A program made the translations under genes and the position numbers. Shown one piece after another: positions 45,777 through 56,820 of a stretch of 64,000 bases of DNA. A model generated the notes under the pieces. That model ran no database searches. It saw only the letters and a program-made list of their open reading frames with translations, and was not told the origin of the DNA. The DNA comes from Flectonema sp. DT1601 (lineage: Eukaryota; Euglenozoa; Diplonemea; Diplonemida; Diplonemidae), in NCBI GenBank assembly GCA_964019425.1, contig OZ025783.1:1674001-1738000 (forward strand), given 5' to 3'. Each line of letters starts with the position of its first letter. Position 1 is the stretch's first letter.

Positions 45777-47460
45777 ATGTATCACGGCTCAATTGCCGAG
45801 ACTCTCGGGACGAGTCTGCCGAGCATCATGCCGGGAGGAGTCAGCGACGATTTGGAAATTCCAAACACAACGAAAAGTAGCAACTTGGATGCGTTACTTT
45901 CGAAAGCGCAGTTAAGTACTTCTGCACAACGGGGTTCTCAGCAAGTGCCGCAAAGTTTTTGTTTACAGCAGCCAACAAATATCCTGCCAGCCGCTCCAAT
46001 GGCGCCGATCCAGCAGATCGCTTCTCCGATGCAATTGAACGCACCTCCAGCTGCGGTCACACAATTATTGCAACCTATTCATCAGGTACAGCAACCTATT
46101 CATCAGGTACAGCAACCTATTCATCAGGTACAGCAACCTATTCATCAGATACAGCAACCTATTCATCAGGTGCAGCAACCGGCAGCTATGCCGCAAGCCT
46201 CCGTTCCGCAGGCGTCTTTCGTACCTGTTCAGCCTTCTGCTGTTTCGGATGTTGCACTTGAGGCGCAAATGCTGCAGCACCAATTAGCCCGTCAAACTGG
46301 TGATATGCAGAATTTTCTGAAGTCGGAATTAAACAAACTATCAGCTGCCATGCGTTCCATCTCACTCTCTCCGCCAAGGATGGGATCAGTTGCACAACCG
46401 ACGACTGGACTATTGGCACAGAACTCGCAGCCTTACGCAGTTCCACCTCACGTGTTGTCTCAAGAGTTGCAATTACAGGATCTCACTTCTGTGACAGCAA
46501 TACAACCGTCTGCAGTGTCAATGAGAGCTCAGCATGTGAGTCAGCCTGTTTTGAGTCAGCCGGTGGCTTACGCGACCCCAGTGAGAGTCGTAACATCTGA
46601 AATGGTGACAGAGGCCCAGAAGCGGGTTGCAAGTCCTGTCTGGGACTCAGAATTTGTAAACAACTCAGACGATAATCAAACGAGAGGACTGACTGCCCCT
46701 ATGCTGGCAAGATTCGCTGAGAATTTCAGTGAAGCGACTACTTCCATGCCAACCATCAGAGGACTGAATGATTCAGTTGCCGATCAGAATATCGAACTCA
46801 TTAACCCGCCTTCTGAGTCTACTCACGTAGTAGATCCTGAGGTGGTGAGAGAACATTATTTTAAATTGAAGAGGTCGCTTAGTCATGTTGAAGAAGCCCC
46901 AAGTGCTATGCAGCACGCCAACAATCTCGGGGCTTTGAGTTTCGAAACCCTAATTGACGTCCTTCACGAGCAATATCCAACTTTAGAGAGAAAAGAAGTG
47001 GCGCTGACGTGGAGATCACTGGTCACTGCTTATCAACAGGCTGGGGCTAACTTTGCAGCAAGACCTGCCGGAAAGCCTTCAAACCCAAAGCACTACGAGT
47101 TGGACGAGTCTCCACCTCCAACTCCAAAGAGTAGTGCGAAGTCTAACTTGTCGGAAGAGTACACCACCAACAACTATGAGACTACTCTCAAAGAAGTGAT
47201 GAGTTTTATCGACAAACGTATGTATTTTATGTTAAAGAACTCTTGTGAGTATCAAAGTATCGAATTACAAGTTTTCTAATAAATAAATTAAAATTAGCAA
47301 CACAGCGCTGAGTCCGAAGTCAATCCAGCGTATTACGAGAGTTCGCCGTAAGACAGACGTAACTGCTGGAGAGCAGACTATCCCAGCGAATGCCACGGCA
47401 GCGTATCCCATTCCGTTTCAAGAAACCCAACTGCCAGTTGTACCGCAGGGATATTACTAA
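45777..47460 (+). CDS. Gln/Pro-rich protein with QPIHQVQ heptad repeats, 2 exons, 531 aa
   Basis: Exons are 45777-47217 and 47306-47460 (88-bp intron). The acceptor at ACAG/CGCTG was chosen because it keeps the frame open for 50 further codons; an earlier AG leads to an immediate stop. The N-terminal third is Gln/Pro/Ala-rich and includes five near-identical QPIHQVQ units (46071-46175). A helical segment follows (LEAQMLQHQLARQTGDMQNFLKSELNKL), then a disordered stretch, then a folded-looking region near 46840-47060 (EVVREHYFKLKRSLSHVE, LIDVLHEQYPTLERKEVALTW). Exon 2 ends in a Tyr-rich VVPQGYY. No family is recognised. It could be a scaffold or RNA/transcription-related protein, as many Q-rich proteins are, but nothing in the sequence proves this. 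Confidence 0.72.
46071..46175 (+). repeat. 21-bp coding minisatellite, 5 units
   Basis: Five 21-bp units beginning CAACCTATTCATCAG start at 46071, 46092, 46113, 46134 and 46155. They differ at only one or two positions (GTACAG, ATACAG, GTGCAG ends), so the expansion is recent. They encode QPIHQVQ or QPIHQIQ. Confidence 0.9.
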
Positions 47461-48458
47461 ACATTCGCAGTCAACTGATGTATGAAATAGTGAAGTGGTC
47501 TCATTGTACGAGTAGCTGGTCGGCGAGTATTTATCAGTCGGTTCTCCTTTTTAAAAGAACAAGGAAGAAATCCTTCCCAACTGTCATTAGCAATTGTATT
47601 TTGTTACATTGGTAGTCTCCTTTAAGAAGCCTTTATTCCAAACAAAAGAGGAATGTTTTAGAGCCTCCGTTCTGCAGCTGTTTTTTTTTGTTTATTCTTT
47701 CCGCATTCTGATTGCCGATGATGTTGTGTTGTATGTGTCCCGTGGAGGTTCGCTTTAAATAGCCTGTTGAACCTAAACTACTGGCTGTAGGTAAAGACTC
47801 TGTACTGTTGGTGCAGAGTACAGTTCATCTCTAGTGTTCGTTTGCTTCTTCACAGATCTCTGTGAACTTCTTGAGACATGTCTCTCACGTTCTTTAGATA
47901 CAATTCTCCTTTCGTATTTGTAGAGGCGTCTTAAGTAGGCTGGCTACAACTTTATAACATGCGACGAATACGAGGTGGTCTTGTTTAGCGCAGTCTCCTC
48001 GGAGAATATTTGCGATGAAAAAGCATAAGCTTTTTTCCTCGTGTAGAAGGAACTATGGTACCACATAGAGAGAGAGAGAACTCAACGACGTGTTTTTCAG
48101 CTAAAATGAAATACTTAACCTGTACACACTCTCCATATGTCACCCAGGACATAAAATGTTCTTCAGTTCCAATGGCCTGTTTGTGATGCGCACTATTAGT
48201 ACCCGCCTTTCTCCGCTCCGCATTTTATTGTTTCCTTTCTTTACCTGATGTGTATCTCACCCCCTCGTAATCCCCAATTCGCATATCGATCTGTACTTCA
48301 GCGTTTGTTACTTTTATTGCCATCAAATTAATCTCCATTTCGATTTTCCAGTTAAGAGGGAGTCAGGCTTTACGAGATGATGTCGTTGTCTGAGTAGTTC
48401 GAGAGCAACACACTTTGTCTGGTTATTACAATCCATTCCCTTCAGTTGCCAACAAATA
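47461..48458. other. Intergenic spacer (1 kb)
   Basis: No gene is supported. A short GA microsatellite lies near 48066. The acceptor for the VPS37 gene is at 48444-48445 (ATTCCCTTCAG). Confidence 0.5.
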
Positions 48459-48944
48459 ATGAAAACTGATCCCTCTTGCGATCTTTCGGAGCTGTCGCTC
48501 TCTCAATTGCGCGCGATTTCTGAAAATGAAGAGGCCTATAATTTATTCTTGGAAGGAACTGTGACTTCGGAAGATATCCGAAGGAACGAAGGAGAGATGG
48601 AAACAGAGTTGGCAGACTTAGAAACGTGCAGGAAGGATGTTAGTAAGATTCAAGAGACTCTTCAGGGGAAGTTGACAGAATTGAAGACGTCAGCACGTAA
48701 CAAACATGAAACACTCAGTCGGTTGTCAGCTGTTTACATTGACGACGCCATGAAAGACAACGTCTCTGAACTTGAGGCTTCTTCGGACAAACTCCTCACC
48801 GAATTTACTGAATCTCGACTTTCTATCGACGAGTTTCTTTCTAAATTCGTTAAGGAAAGAAAACAATTTCACATTAATAACCATAAATACAAGGACAAAG
48901 AGCGCCTTGCAAAGCAGTTAATTGGAGCCATACAAACGGAATAG
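48459..48944 (+). CDS. VPS37-like ESCRT-I subunit (Mod(r) domain), 161 aa
   Basis: The short, wholly helical protein fits the Mod(r)/VPS37 domain: an N-terminal LSELSLSQLRAISENEEAYNLFL, the central helical hairpin with LETCRKDVSKIQETLQGKLTEL, and a C-terminal ESRLSIDEFLSKFVKERKQFHINNHKYKDK. VPS37 binds TSG101/VPS23 and VPS28 to form ESCRT-I, which sorts ubiquitinated membrane proteins into multivesicular bodies. The protein is near the minimum length for the family and has no N-terminal Pro-rich or UEV extension. The start is 13 nt after an acceptor AG. The call rests on pattern and length and could be confused with another coiled-coil protein. Confidence 0.7.
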   Translation: MKTDPSCDLSELSLSQLRAISENEEAYNLFLEGTVTSEDIRRNEGEMETELADLETCRKDVSKIQETLQGKLTELKTSARNKHETLSRLSAVYIDDAMKDNVSELEASSDKLLTEFTESRLSIDEFLSKFVKERKQFHINNHKYKDKERLAKQLIGAIQTE

Positions 48945-49297
48945 TGTTAGTTTTTACTATTCTGCATGTAGTGGAACTTTCTTGATGTGATCTTTGTGCT
49001 GGTACAGCAAGTAAAATAAATTTTGTGATTCGCTCTTCGTATCTTTTTGTTTTGTTTCGTATTTGTTTTCTTCTTGTTCTCAATAAGAAGTTGATTGGGT
49101 AGTTAAATTCGTAATATTTCTGACATCCCACTAAAGAACTTTTAGTCTACACTGACCACCAGTTAATTCGATTGGGGTTTAGTAATTATTATCAGAAACC
49201 TATTTTAGTTTCAGTCCTAAAATGTTTACAATGCGGAGTTCTTGTTAAATATTATTGAGTTGTGTGAGGTTTCTTATTCCTATTCTTTACAGCTACG
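48945..49297. other. Short intergenic spacer
   Basis: T-rich flank only. The acceptor (TTATTCCTATTCTTTACAG, AG 49291-49292) lies 5 nt before the next ATG. Confidence 0.5.
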
Positions 49298-50068
49298 ATG
49301 GGGTGTGCCGTAAACCCTCCATTAAAAGAAAATGATCCGATCGAAGTAAAAGTAGTCGGGTACTACCCAGAGGGAGGTTTTTATGCTGTTCGTCTGCTGG
49401 CAAGTTGTGACGTGAGGATGAGACCAGGAGAAATACGAAGAATTACTTTTGGAAGGGGTGGTATGGATGTCGCAATAATGAGAGAAGATGAGAATGGAGG
49501 TCATGCTCACTCAGTAATATGTTGGGGAATAATAAACACTCCTGAGATAGCTGCAGTTGTGAAGTCATCCGGAATTGTGAAGCTCCACAAACCTTCGGCT
49601 TGTTTTGGATTCCTCGCGAATCCTCCAAACACAAAGGTAGTCCTCCTGATAGTATCTGGACTCGGGATATCAAGAATCTATCCGTCACTTAGACAACTTA
49701 TGACAGGAGAAGAAGTCTGTGAGCCGATGGACATCCAGCTATTCTTCGCAGCCGAGAATCGATCAGATCTCGCGTTCACTTCCGATTTGGACGCTTGGGA
49801 AGCAGATCAGTTCAGGAACAGCGCTCCTCACTCACACTACCTGTCAGTTCAATACGTCATCTTAGAACCAGATTCTGAATGGGGTGGTCTCACTGGTACC
49901 GTAACTTCTAAAACTCTCTTAACTTGTTGTGAAGTTGTTTCAGCGACTTGTTATGTGTCTGGTGATGATGATTTTGTGACTGATGTTTGTGAAGAGCTGG
50001 CATTCTGCGGGGTGTCGAGAGAAATGATTTACACATCAGCAGTTACAAATAATCAAACGGGAGAATAG
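49298..50068 (+). CDS. Ferredoxin-reductase-like NAD-binding domain protein, 256 aa
   Basis: The N-terminal half (1-105) is beta-rich, as in the FAD barrel of the ferredoxin-NADP reductase/cytochrome b5 reductase fold (EVKVVGYYPEGGFYAVRLL, VRMRPGEIRRITFG). The second half has an NAD-binding-like core: KVVLLIVSGLGISRIYPSLRQLM (about 113-136), then IQLFFAAENRSDLAF and a C-terminal ELAFCGVSREMIYTS. In active members the flavin is held by an RxYS/T motif and NAD(P)H by GTGIxP. Here no RxYS is seen and the second motif reads SGLGISRIYP, so flavin binding is uncertain. The start MGC just after the acceptor AG could allow N-terminal acylation. An oxidoreductase relative is the best call, possibly with altered cofactor use. 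Confidence 0.6.
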   Translation: MGCAVNPPLKENDPIEVKVVGYYPEGGFYAVRLLASCDVRMRPGEIRRITFGRGGMDVAIMREDENGGHAHSVICWGIINTPEIAAVVKSSGIVKLHKPSACFGFLANPPNTKVVLLIVSGLGISRIYPSLRQLMTGEEVCEPMDIQLFFAAENRSDLAFTSDLDAWEADQFRNSAPHSHYLSVQYVILEPDSEWGGLTGTVTSKTLLTCCEVVSATCYVSGDDDFVTDVCEELAFCGVSREMIYTSAVTNNQTGE

Positions 50069-50628
50069 TTTTAACTCTGAGATAACAATATCTGGTGAGA
50101 AAACACAATTCCTCGGATACGAACAGCTATCTGAAGTCAACTGTTTTACACATTTACACATTATTCCCTTCGCATGTTTGCCTTTTGTTTGGTTTTTTTT
50201 AACTATTCTAAATATTATTTTACTGTTCTTTCAGTTTTAGTTGATAACATTTTATTGTGGTTTGCATTATCCTTCTCGCCGCCTATTTATTTTTCATCCC
50301 CCTCTGTAAGACCTGACGTCACAAATATTTTATTGCAATTATTGGTATCGTTCTTACGAGTCGGTACTCATATTCACAATGGTCTTCTTATAGCTCACTT
50401 TATTTAAAATAGTTACTTGATACGTTAACATCTCATTAAATGATTTGTTTGTTTTTGTTGATATTCGTGGTGTGCTTTTTAATTAAATCCTTGCAGTGCT
50501 TTGATTTGTCCCCCTCCCGGGTATTAGTATCAAGTTACCTCCTGTCCCGGGGTTGTGTGGTACTTCTTGCAGAAAGTAGTTTTAGTATTATACGTACATC
50601 GTGTTTATGAATATTTCTCAAAGTACCC
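50069..50628. other. Intergenic spacer
   Basis: T-rich DNA without a supported gene. An AG at 50622-50623 follows a pyrimidine-containing stretch 5 nt before the next ATG. Confidence 0.45.
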
Positions 50629-51633
50629 ATGCCCAGCCCTCTTGTTATTCGAATGAAAATGTTGTTACGGAATCGTGTTGGGGGTATTCTTGTCGCATTA
50701 GTTGCTGTAGCGTTGGTGTCGGTGTTATTTTATGTGCCTTCTGTCAGGGCAATGACAGATTCTTACGAAAATACCAGCAGCAGTAAAAGAGAACAACTGC
50801 GGTTGTTGAGAAGGGCATTGAAAGAAAATATGGAGGAATACCTAGGGAAGGGTGTCGGGAGTACCTTTATTCCTGACGGGAAGGTCGCAACTCTCACAAA
50901 AGTCAGCGCAGAGGTTTACACGGATCACGTTATGAGCAGCAGGCCATTCATAATAAGTAATCCAGATCTGTACAAGTGTACGAAGACAAAGTGGACTCTT
51001 GATTTCATAGATGAACAAGCCGGAGATGACGTTGTCGGTATTGAAACATCTAAAAATAATCGTTTTTACAGCAATGAGGGGCTCGTAAAAGCACGGATGT
51101 CTGTTAGTGAATTTCTTAAAACATTTCGAAACAAAGACAGGAAGCGAGATTTCTATCTTGCTGAGGAATCTATGAAGCAATTTCCTCGGTTAGAAGAAGA
51201 CGTTGCTGAGCCTTCATATTCGTCAGCGTACAGCCTCGATAAGACTCAACTGTGGATTGGCGCCGGCGGTCAAGTGTCTCCTTTACATCACGACCAGTGG
51301 GATAACGTTTTGTGTCAGATTGAGGGAAATAGAACAGTTACTTTGTTCGATCCTCTCCAGTCTGATTATTTATATCCGAAAACTGGTATCAATCGACACT
51401 TTTCTCAACTTGATCCTTCTAAACCCGATTTCTCAAGATTCCCGAATTTTAGGAATGCGAAATCGTTCTCTGCTACCTTACGAGCAGGTCAGCAACTCTT
51501 TATTCCAGCTGGTTGGTGGCATCAAGTTCACCACCAAGCATCAGTGAATATTGCGGTTAATTTCTGGTACATGCCAAACATAATGACTGAACTGCTATTG
51601 GATAGCATACTACCTGCTGGGTACAACTACTAG
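50629..51633 (+). CDS. Membrane-anchored JmjC/cupin-8 (FIH/JMJD5-like) Fe(II)/2-oxoglutarate dioxygenase
   Basis: The protein is 334 aa. An N-terminal hydrophobic segment (about residues 14-34, GGILVALVAVALVSVLFYV) preceded by Arg/Lys predicts a type II membrane protein with the enzyme in the lumen or outside. The catalytic domain (about 95-325) has LWIGAGGQVSPLHHDQWDN with the iron-binding HxD (His220, Asp222), the continuing QIEGNRTVTLFDP typical of cupin-8 proteins, and the distal iron ligand His298 in IPAGWWHQVHHQ, followed by NFWY. All iron ligands are present, so activity is expected. Family members hydroxylate proteins (Asn, His, Asp, Arg) or demethylate them; the substrate cannot be told. 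The combination of a single membrane anchor and a complete JmjC fold resembles secretory-route hydroxylases. Confidence 0.87.
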   Translation: MPSPLVIRMKMLLRNRVGGILVALVAVALVSVLFYVPSVRAMTDSYENTSSSKREQLRLLRRALKENMEEYLGKGVGSTFIPDGKVATLTKVSAEVYTDHVMSSRPFIISNPDLYKCTKTKWTLDFIDEQAGDDVVGIETSKNNRFYSNEGLVKARMSVSEFLKTFRNKDRKRDFYLAEESMKQFPRLEEDVAEPSYSSAYSLDKTQLWIGAGGQVSPLHHDQWDNVLCQIEGNRTVTLFDPLQSDYLYPKTGINRHFSQLDPSKPDFSRFPNFRNAKSFSATLRAGQQLFIPAGWWHQVHHQASVNIAVNFWYMPNIMTELLLDSILPAGYNY

Positions 51634-51880
51634 GAGTGTCGCCTTACCGTAAGCGAAATAATTTAATGACGCCATCCAACGATGGTATTAGTATGTCACT
51701 GTAGTAGTGCGTGAGGAATTTCCAATTTCTCTAAATTGTTTTTCACCCATTTGCTTCATATAATGTTTTATGTGGAAGCAGGATGCGATCAGCTCGTATC
51801 CTCAGAGAAAGGTTTTTTTAATTTTGAAATTCTTGATTTTAATTCCCATAACAGTTTCTAATTAACTCTTCTCAATAATA

Positions 51881-52408
51881 ATGAAGATCACGTCAACTGC
51901 TTCCCGTCCTTCACACAAGTCACACAGTCTTTACAGTCGGCCTTCACGGGGTTGCAATCACAACAACTGGGACAACGTGAGAGCAGCGAGTAGGATGGTA
52001 ACGCTGCGTTGCCGTGTTTGTCAAAAGCAGAAAAGAGTCATTTCGTTTGTCGGCTGGAAGTGCAGAGCGTTCATGTCCGCAGAGGGTTGCGGTGAGTCAG
52101 CTTGCTCTAAGTACCATGTCAATTACAAGAAGCAATGTCTTGAAGAGAGAGTCAAGAATCACGGTGTAGCTGTAATGCACAAGGTCAGAGTAGAACATGT
52201 CAGGTCAACAAACAACTCTTATGACACTGAAACTGATTGCACTCGAGGACTAGATGGGTCTTATTCAGGAAGCGAATGCTGCCCATCGAGTCCTCAGGAA
52301 ACAGGATCTACCTGCTCAAGTGAGCAATCATTGTCTTCAACAAGAGAAACTACTGCTCAGTACTGCAACAATCCGTACAGTTGGACTACTTCATTAATTT
52401 ACGTCTAA
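51881..52408 (+). CDS. Small Cys-rich protein with possible zinc-binding motif, 175 aa
   Basis: The start at 51881 is 26 nt after an acceptor (TTCCCATAACAG). The N-terminal 40 residues are Ser/His/Arg-rich and disordered. A compact Cys/His region (about 42-95) reads VTLRCRVCQKQKRVISFVGW, KCRAFMSAEGC, ESACSKYHVNYKKQ; its CxxC plus spaced Cys/His residues suggest one zinc site. The C-terminal half is Ser/Thr/Cys-rich and polar (SSEQSLSSTRETTAQ). I recognise no family. The internal Met before VTLRC could be an alternative start. Nucleic-acid or protein binding through the zinc-like region is only inference. Confidence 0.62.
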   Translation: MKITSTASRPSHKSHSLYSRPSRGCNHNNWDNVRAASRMVTLRCRVCQKQKRVISFVGWKCRAFMSAEGCGESACSKYHVNYKKQCLEERVKNHGVAVMHKVRVEHVRSTNNSYDTETDCTRGLDGSYSGSECCPSSPQETGSTCSSEQSLSSTRETTAQYCNNPYSWTTSLIYV

Positions 52409-53778
52409 TAACCTGTAAAGCTCAGTTGAAGGCTCCCACGGGTGAGATCTTTCAGTTCGTTCACATGGTTATGTACTCCCGCATTCATTTAAACTCAATC
52501 ATCACTTAGCATTCCAATTCCCGATCTTGTGCTTCAATCCTGGGCGAGAATTAGGGATCTTGGAATTGCTTTTCTTATTTCTATGTTTTCTTATTTCTTT
52601 CCTGTACTTCTACAATTGGAATACCGTGCGGATACCCTCCAACCGGACCTTGCTCCTCATGGCCGTCACTTTAGTGTCGGTAACCAGATACTTTCCCCTA
52701 AATCTGGGCCATAAGGATGAGTTGAAGGTAAATCTACGAGGAGCCACGGTTTCTTGTTTTCTTTCCCTGTTTTATTTTGTTATGTTTGTTATCAATAGTT
52801 ATCAATAATCGCTTGCGGGGTTGATTCGGTACACAGATATCTTTGTGAGCAGTCTGTTTACAATTCTGGACCCGCTTCCGTATGTCTTCCCAACACAACT
52901 TATATTTTTTGTTCTTGAGATATGATATTTGATATTGCTTCACATATTCTTTCCTCTGTGGTTGAGACCTAACCGCAAACATAAAGAGGATCGCATTCTT
53001 ATTTCCTCTCAAATGCAGTGGAACTGAAACAACGGTTCAGATGTCGATATTGCATCACGAGGGTGTTTTAGTTCTCAAGAGAAGCTGTAATAATATGGAT
53101 TCTACCTCGCGTGGTTATATTTATGTAGTAGTCGGTTGATTGCATTTGGTGGATTCGTTCACCGCAATTTTGCCTGTGTATTGTCTTTCTCGAAACCTTT
53201 ATATTTTATTATTTTTACTTGACACTTTCCTTTTGCTTACTTTTTTTTGGTTGATATTTCATTTGGTTTTGTTGTTTTCCTCCTCTCAGTTTTACTCTCA
53301 ACGAGTGATCACAGCAACTGGCGGATGATCTACAGTACAATTTGTTTCCATTTTTTAGAATTCTATTCAATAATCCTGCTCGGCTTCAGAGGCAATCGGT
53401 GATGGACAAAAGACTTGCAGTCTTTGACTAGCTCATCCTCTTTGCTCTGATGTTAGCAGAGGATACCAACCGACACTTTAGTCCTGTTAACAGTCAACAG
53501 GTCCGATTTTTATTTATGTTGCAGACCTCAAGCATGAGCATTTACTTTTAGGTCAAGAACTGGTGGACTGATGTGTCGTTGGTGAGACATTTGAACATTA
53601 AATGGTTTAGCAAGTAGATTATTTCTTTGGATCGACTTTCCCTGCAAATATCTTTGTTCCCTTCCCGCACCCATTTATTTATCCAAGTCCCTCCACGAAC
53701 CAGCGTATTCTTGTCATGTTGTTTTTCTTTTCTTTTTTTCTCACCCCGTTACTACCCACCCAGATAATTTATTGGGCG

Positions 53779-53930
53779 TGGTCCCGGGTCAATTTGACTT
53801 GACAGCATTTCTTTCTCTGGTAGTTTATTTAAAGCATGCGATTTTGTGGACAGAATCCAGTTATAATGATTCATGTCTAATTTGTTGCGTGTTAACCCTT
53901 GATTTATTTATCCAAGTCCCCCCCCCCCGT
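53779..53930 (+). repeat. Dispersed repeat family 1, copy B
   Basis: This copy matches copy A (15485-15626) almost base for base from CTTTCTCTGGTAGTTTATTT to the C-run after TATCCAAGTCC, with small indels (TTTTGTGTGG against TTTGTGG) and C-run length change. A fragment with TTTATTTATCCAAGTCCC also lies just upstream, near 53670. Confidence 0.8.
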
Positions 53931-54420
53931 ACATATTTTTGGTAACATTAAAGGGGTCTGTCAGCCTCAGGTTTTCTGATTTTGACTGGCATTGCAGCAC
54001 GTAATTTTTTCAAACCCTGCACTACTCCAATCACGGCTCAAACTATTTTGACCCATTTTTCAATTTTATTTTTTTTGAAGCCAGAACGGGAGCAGTTAAG
54101 ACCTAACTGACTGTCTGAGCTGTTACCCAAGTTTTGTGAGGAATGCCTTGAGGCGCAAATCATCAGCTTGCACTGCTTACGCCTGCCATTTGTACACTGC
54201 CCGTTGTGCCGATTGGCTGAAAAACTTTCGGTAAGCCCCCTTTGACAGGAATGTCTTCATTAATACTTGATTAGGGGTGAACGTCAGTGTTTAGAGTTTT
54301 TGTTTTCTTTTCGTGGTATGGCTGCATTAGACACATGTGTCTATTTTAAGAAAGGCTTTATATCAGTCATTTTATATGAATATTTTATTTATTACTCCAA
54401 TCTCCAATGATGCACCCGTG

Positions 54421-54564
54421 ATCATTTCTTTCTTTTGTTTTCAACCTGTTAGTCTCTGGGAAGGTTGACAGCTGGGTATTGATCCAGTCAAAGCTACAAT
54501 AACACAATCTCTGCGATTGGGTCCTCCACTGCGGTTACCCAGACCCCTCGCAGTCCTGGACTTG
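54421..54564 (+). repeat. Dispersed short repeat family 2, copy B
   Basis: This copy has the ATCATTTCTTT start, CTCTGGGAAGGTTGACAG, AACACAATCTCTGCGATTGG, GTTACCCAGACCCCTCGCAG and TCCTGGACTT in the same order as copies A and C. Confidence 0.6.
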
Positions 54565-56680
54565 CTAACTAACTAACCGACTAAGAAATTAAATAAATTG
54601 CGTAAGAAACCCTTATGTTGAGACCAGTCAAATTGCCGGACCAGACAGTTGGTACGGAAGATTTGCTTGAGCTGGCTCGCTCACCCTCATTTTCTTTTTG
54701 GTTTGGGTGTCGAGTGTTTCCTTGGTGCTACTGAATAGTTGCATCCCTTTCCTTTCGCTTTTGCTTTCTTCGACTTGACCTAAACCCTCATACGCTACAT
54801 GTAGCCAAGCTGCGTACTATTGAGGATCCAGTTTCCGTTATCAGCAATACGGAATTAGTCGTGAGCTTCTGCGTCATATTCGTTAATTAATCCTCTGCGG
54901 AGCCATTCTTGATAGATGGTAAACACCAATAAAAAGAGAGGGCCTCTGAAGTGCTTTGTGCGGTGATCATGTTGCTCACAAATAACTAGTGAGGCCTTCT
55001 TAGTTTTACAACGTAGCTTTTTAATCTAAGAGAGCCAAAACATTCAATTAATTACTGACAACATCGCAAAATATATATACGACGGTTCTAACCAAAGCAA
55101 TCAAAACATGATCTACATCCTTTTGTTGACGTTATTACTTTCGAGAACTCTAATATAAATCATCACGCACTCTTCAGCATTTTTTTGTGATCGATTTCGT
55201 ACTACTAAAATATCAATTCTACATTTCAATTCTACATTTATTTTTCGTTAGACTGACGCTGTGATTCTGTCAATCTCAATATTCCTGAAGACGGAGCAAA
55301 GAGAATTTCAGATCTGTGTCGAGCCGTGCGGCTATTTTTTTAAGGCCGCTTCGTAATATTTCCAATCGACAATTAGATTTCAAAACTGTTCAAATCTTTC
55401 TATCACAGTAGCGAATTGTTTACAGGCCATGTTCTATTACCCAACGAATGTCAACCATAAATACAATATCAACAATAGCAAGAACTTGACGTTTTCAGCG
55501 CGGAAGCTGAGTCGCTGTCGGTGTCGCGAGGCAATCATGAAATTAATGTTCAGGAAAAGTAAAATGCAACAAAAAGCAATATGAAACAAAAGCTCGTCAC
55601 ATTACCACTCACTGCGACTTATATTCGACACTCTCCCCTGGTAAGTGACTGCTTTGTTTACTTTTTATAGTTTTGTTATTTTTCACACCTGTCTTACTGA
55701 TTCTCATACCCTTCCAATATTCAACTACTACTCTTGCTGAAAACTTTAATTGTTCACCGTAACTCGTCTCTAACAACGATTCGGAGAACAATCGTAACGG
55801 ATTCATTTGCAAGAACACGGAAAACTTTTTCCTGCACGTCTGCAAAGTTGTGCAAATAACTACGAGTCGAATTCTTATCTGAACATGTTGTTTTGCCGCG
55901 AAGAGTGGTCTGGATCGAGTAGGTTGAGAATGTTTGCTGCGATCATTTATGAATCCTTTGTGAACATCGGGATCGAATATCCCACCGTGCTAACAATGCG
56001 CTATCAGTGCATTCCGTTGCAAAAACTCAAACTATTTGTCGTTCGTAGATCACTCGCCACGAATATAATAATATGTAGGTTGGATTAGTTCTTTGTATGT
56101 TTCTTTATTAATTCCCTTTCCTATTACTTATATTTTATTCTACACATATTGTCTTTCTTTCTCAATCCTTCACTCGATGGTTCGCGCTTAGAGCAAGATA
56201 ATAACGATAAGTAGTCTCCGGACCACTACCGTGACTATTCTTGATTCATGTGTTGGGGGCAGTTATTGGGGTGAGTTCCGTGCATGTCAAAAGTACATAG
56301 TAAAATATTATTTATTTTAGTGCATTTCTCGGAACAACGTCAATAAGGTTCCTAAGCGAATTTTATCGTCCGATCAAAAATACAGTCTGAAGCAGTTAAG
56401 ACTTAAAACTGACTGTCTCTCCCTACAGATTGGAATAGTTATTCGTGTTGCCAAAACCTTATGGTATATCTTTTAAAGCCTTTGGTAAGCCTTACACTAT
56501 TGGCAACGACCGTTGTGTCCCGATTTTTTTTATTTTGGGCGGCATTTGGCACACGTGACTATTGCATGAAGGAGGTGGAATGGAAAAGATATTTTATTTA
56601 TTACCCTACGATCATTTTGATTTTGATTTTTGTATATCGCAAGGTTTTTACTGTTTTTACATTGTCAAAGCTTTCCCTTC

Positions 56681-56820
56681 ATCATTTCTTTTTTTTTTCT
56701 TCTACTTGTGTTTCTGCTGGGAATTGATCCTCTCAGCTGAACCTATAAAAACACAATCTCGCGATTGGGTTCTCTACTGGTGCGGGCTATGCCCGCAGTC
56801 ATCAGTTCTGGACTTAGAGC
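56681..56820 (+). repeat. Dispersed short repeat family 2, copy C
   Basis: It has the ATCATTTCTTT start with a T run, then GCTGGGAATTGATCCTC, AACACAATCTCGCGATTGGG, TTCTCTACTG, and CAGTCATCAGTTCTGGACTT. It lacks the GTTACCCAGACCCC block of copies A and B, which is replaced by a GCGGGCTATGCCCGC inverted stretch. Confidence 0.6.
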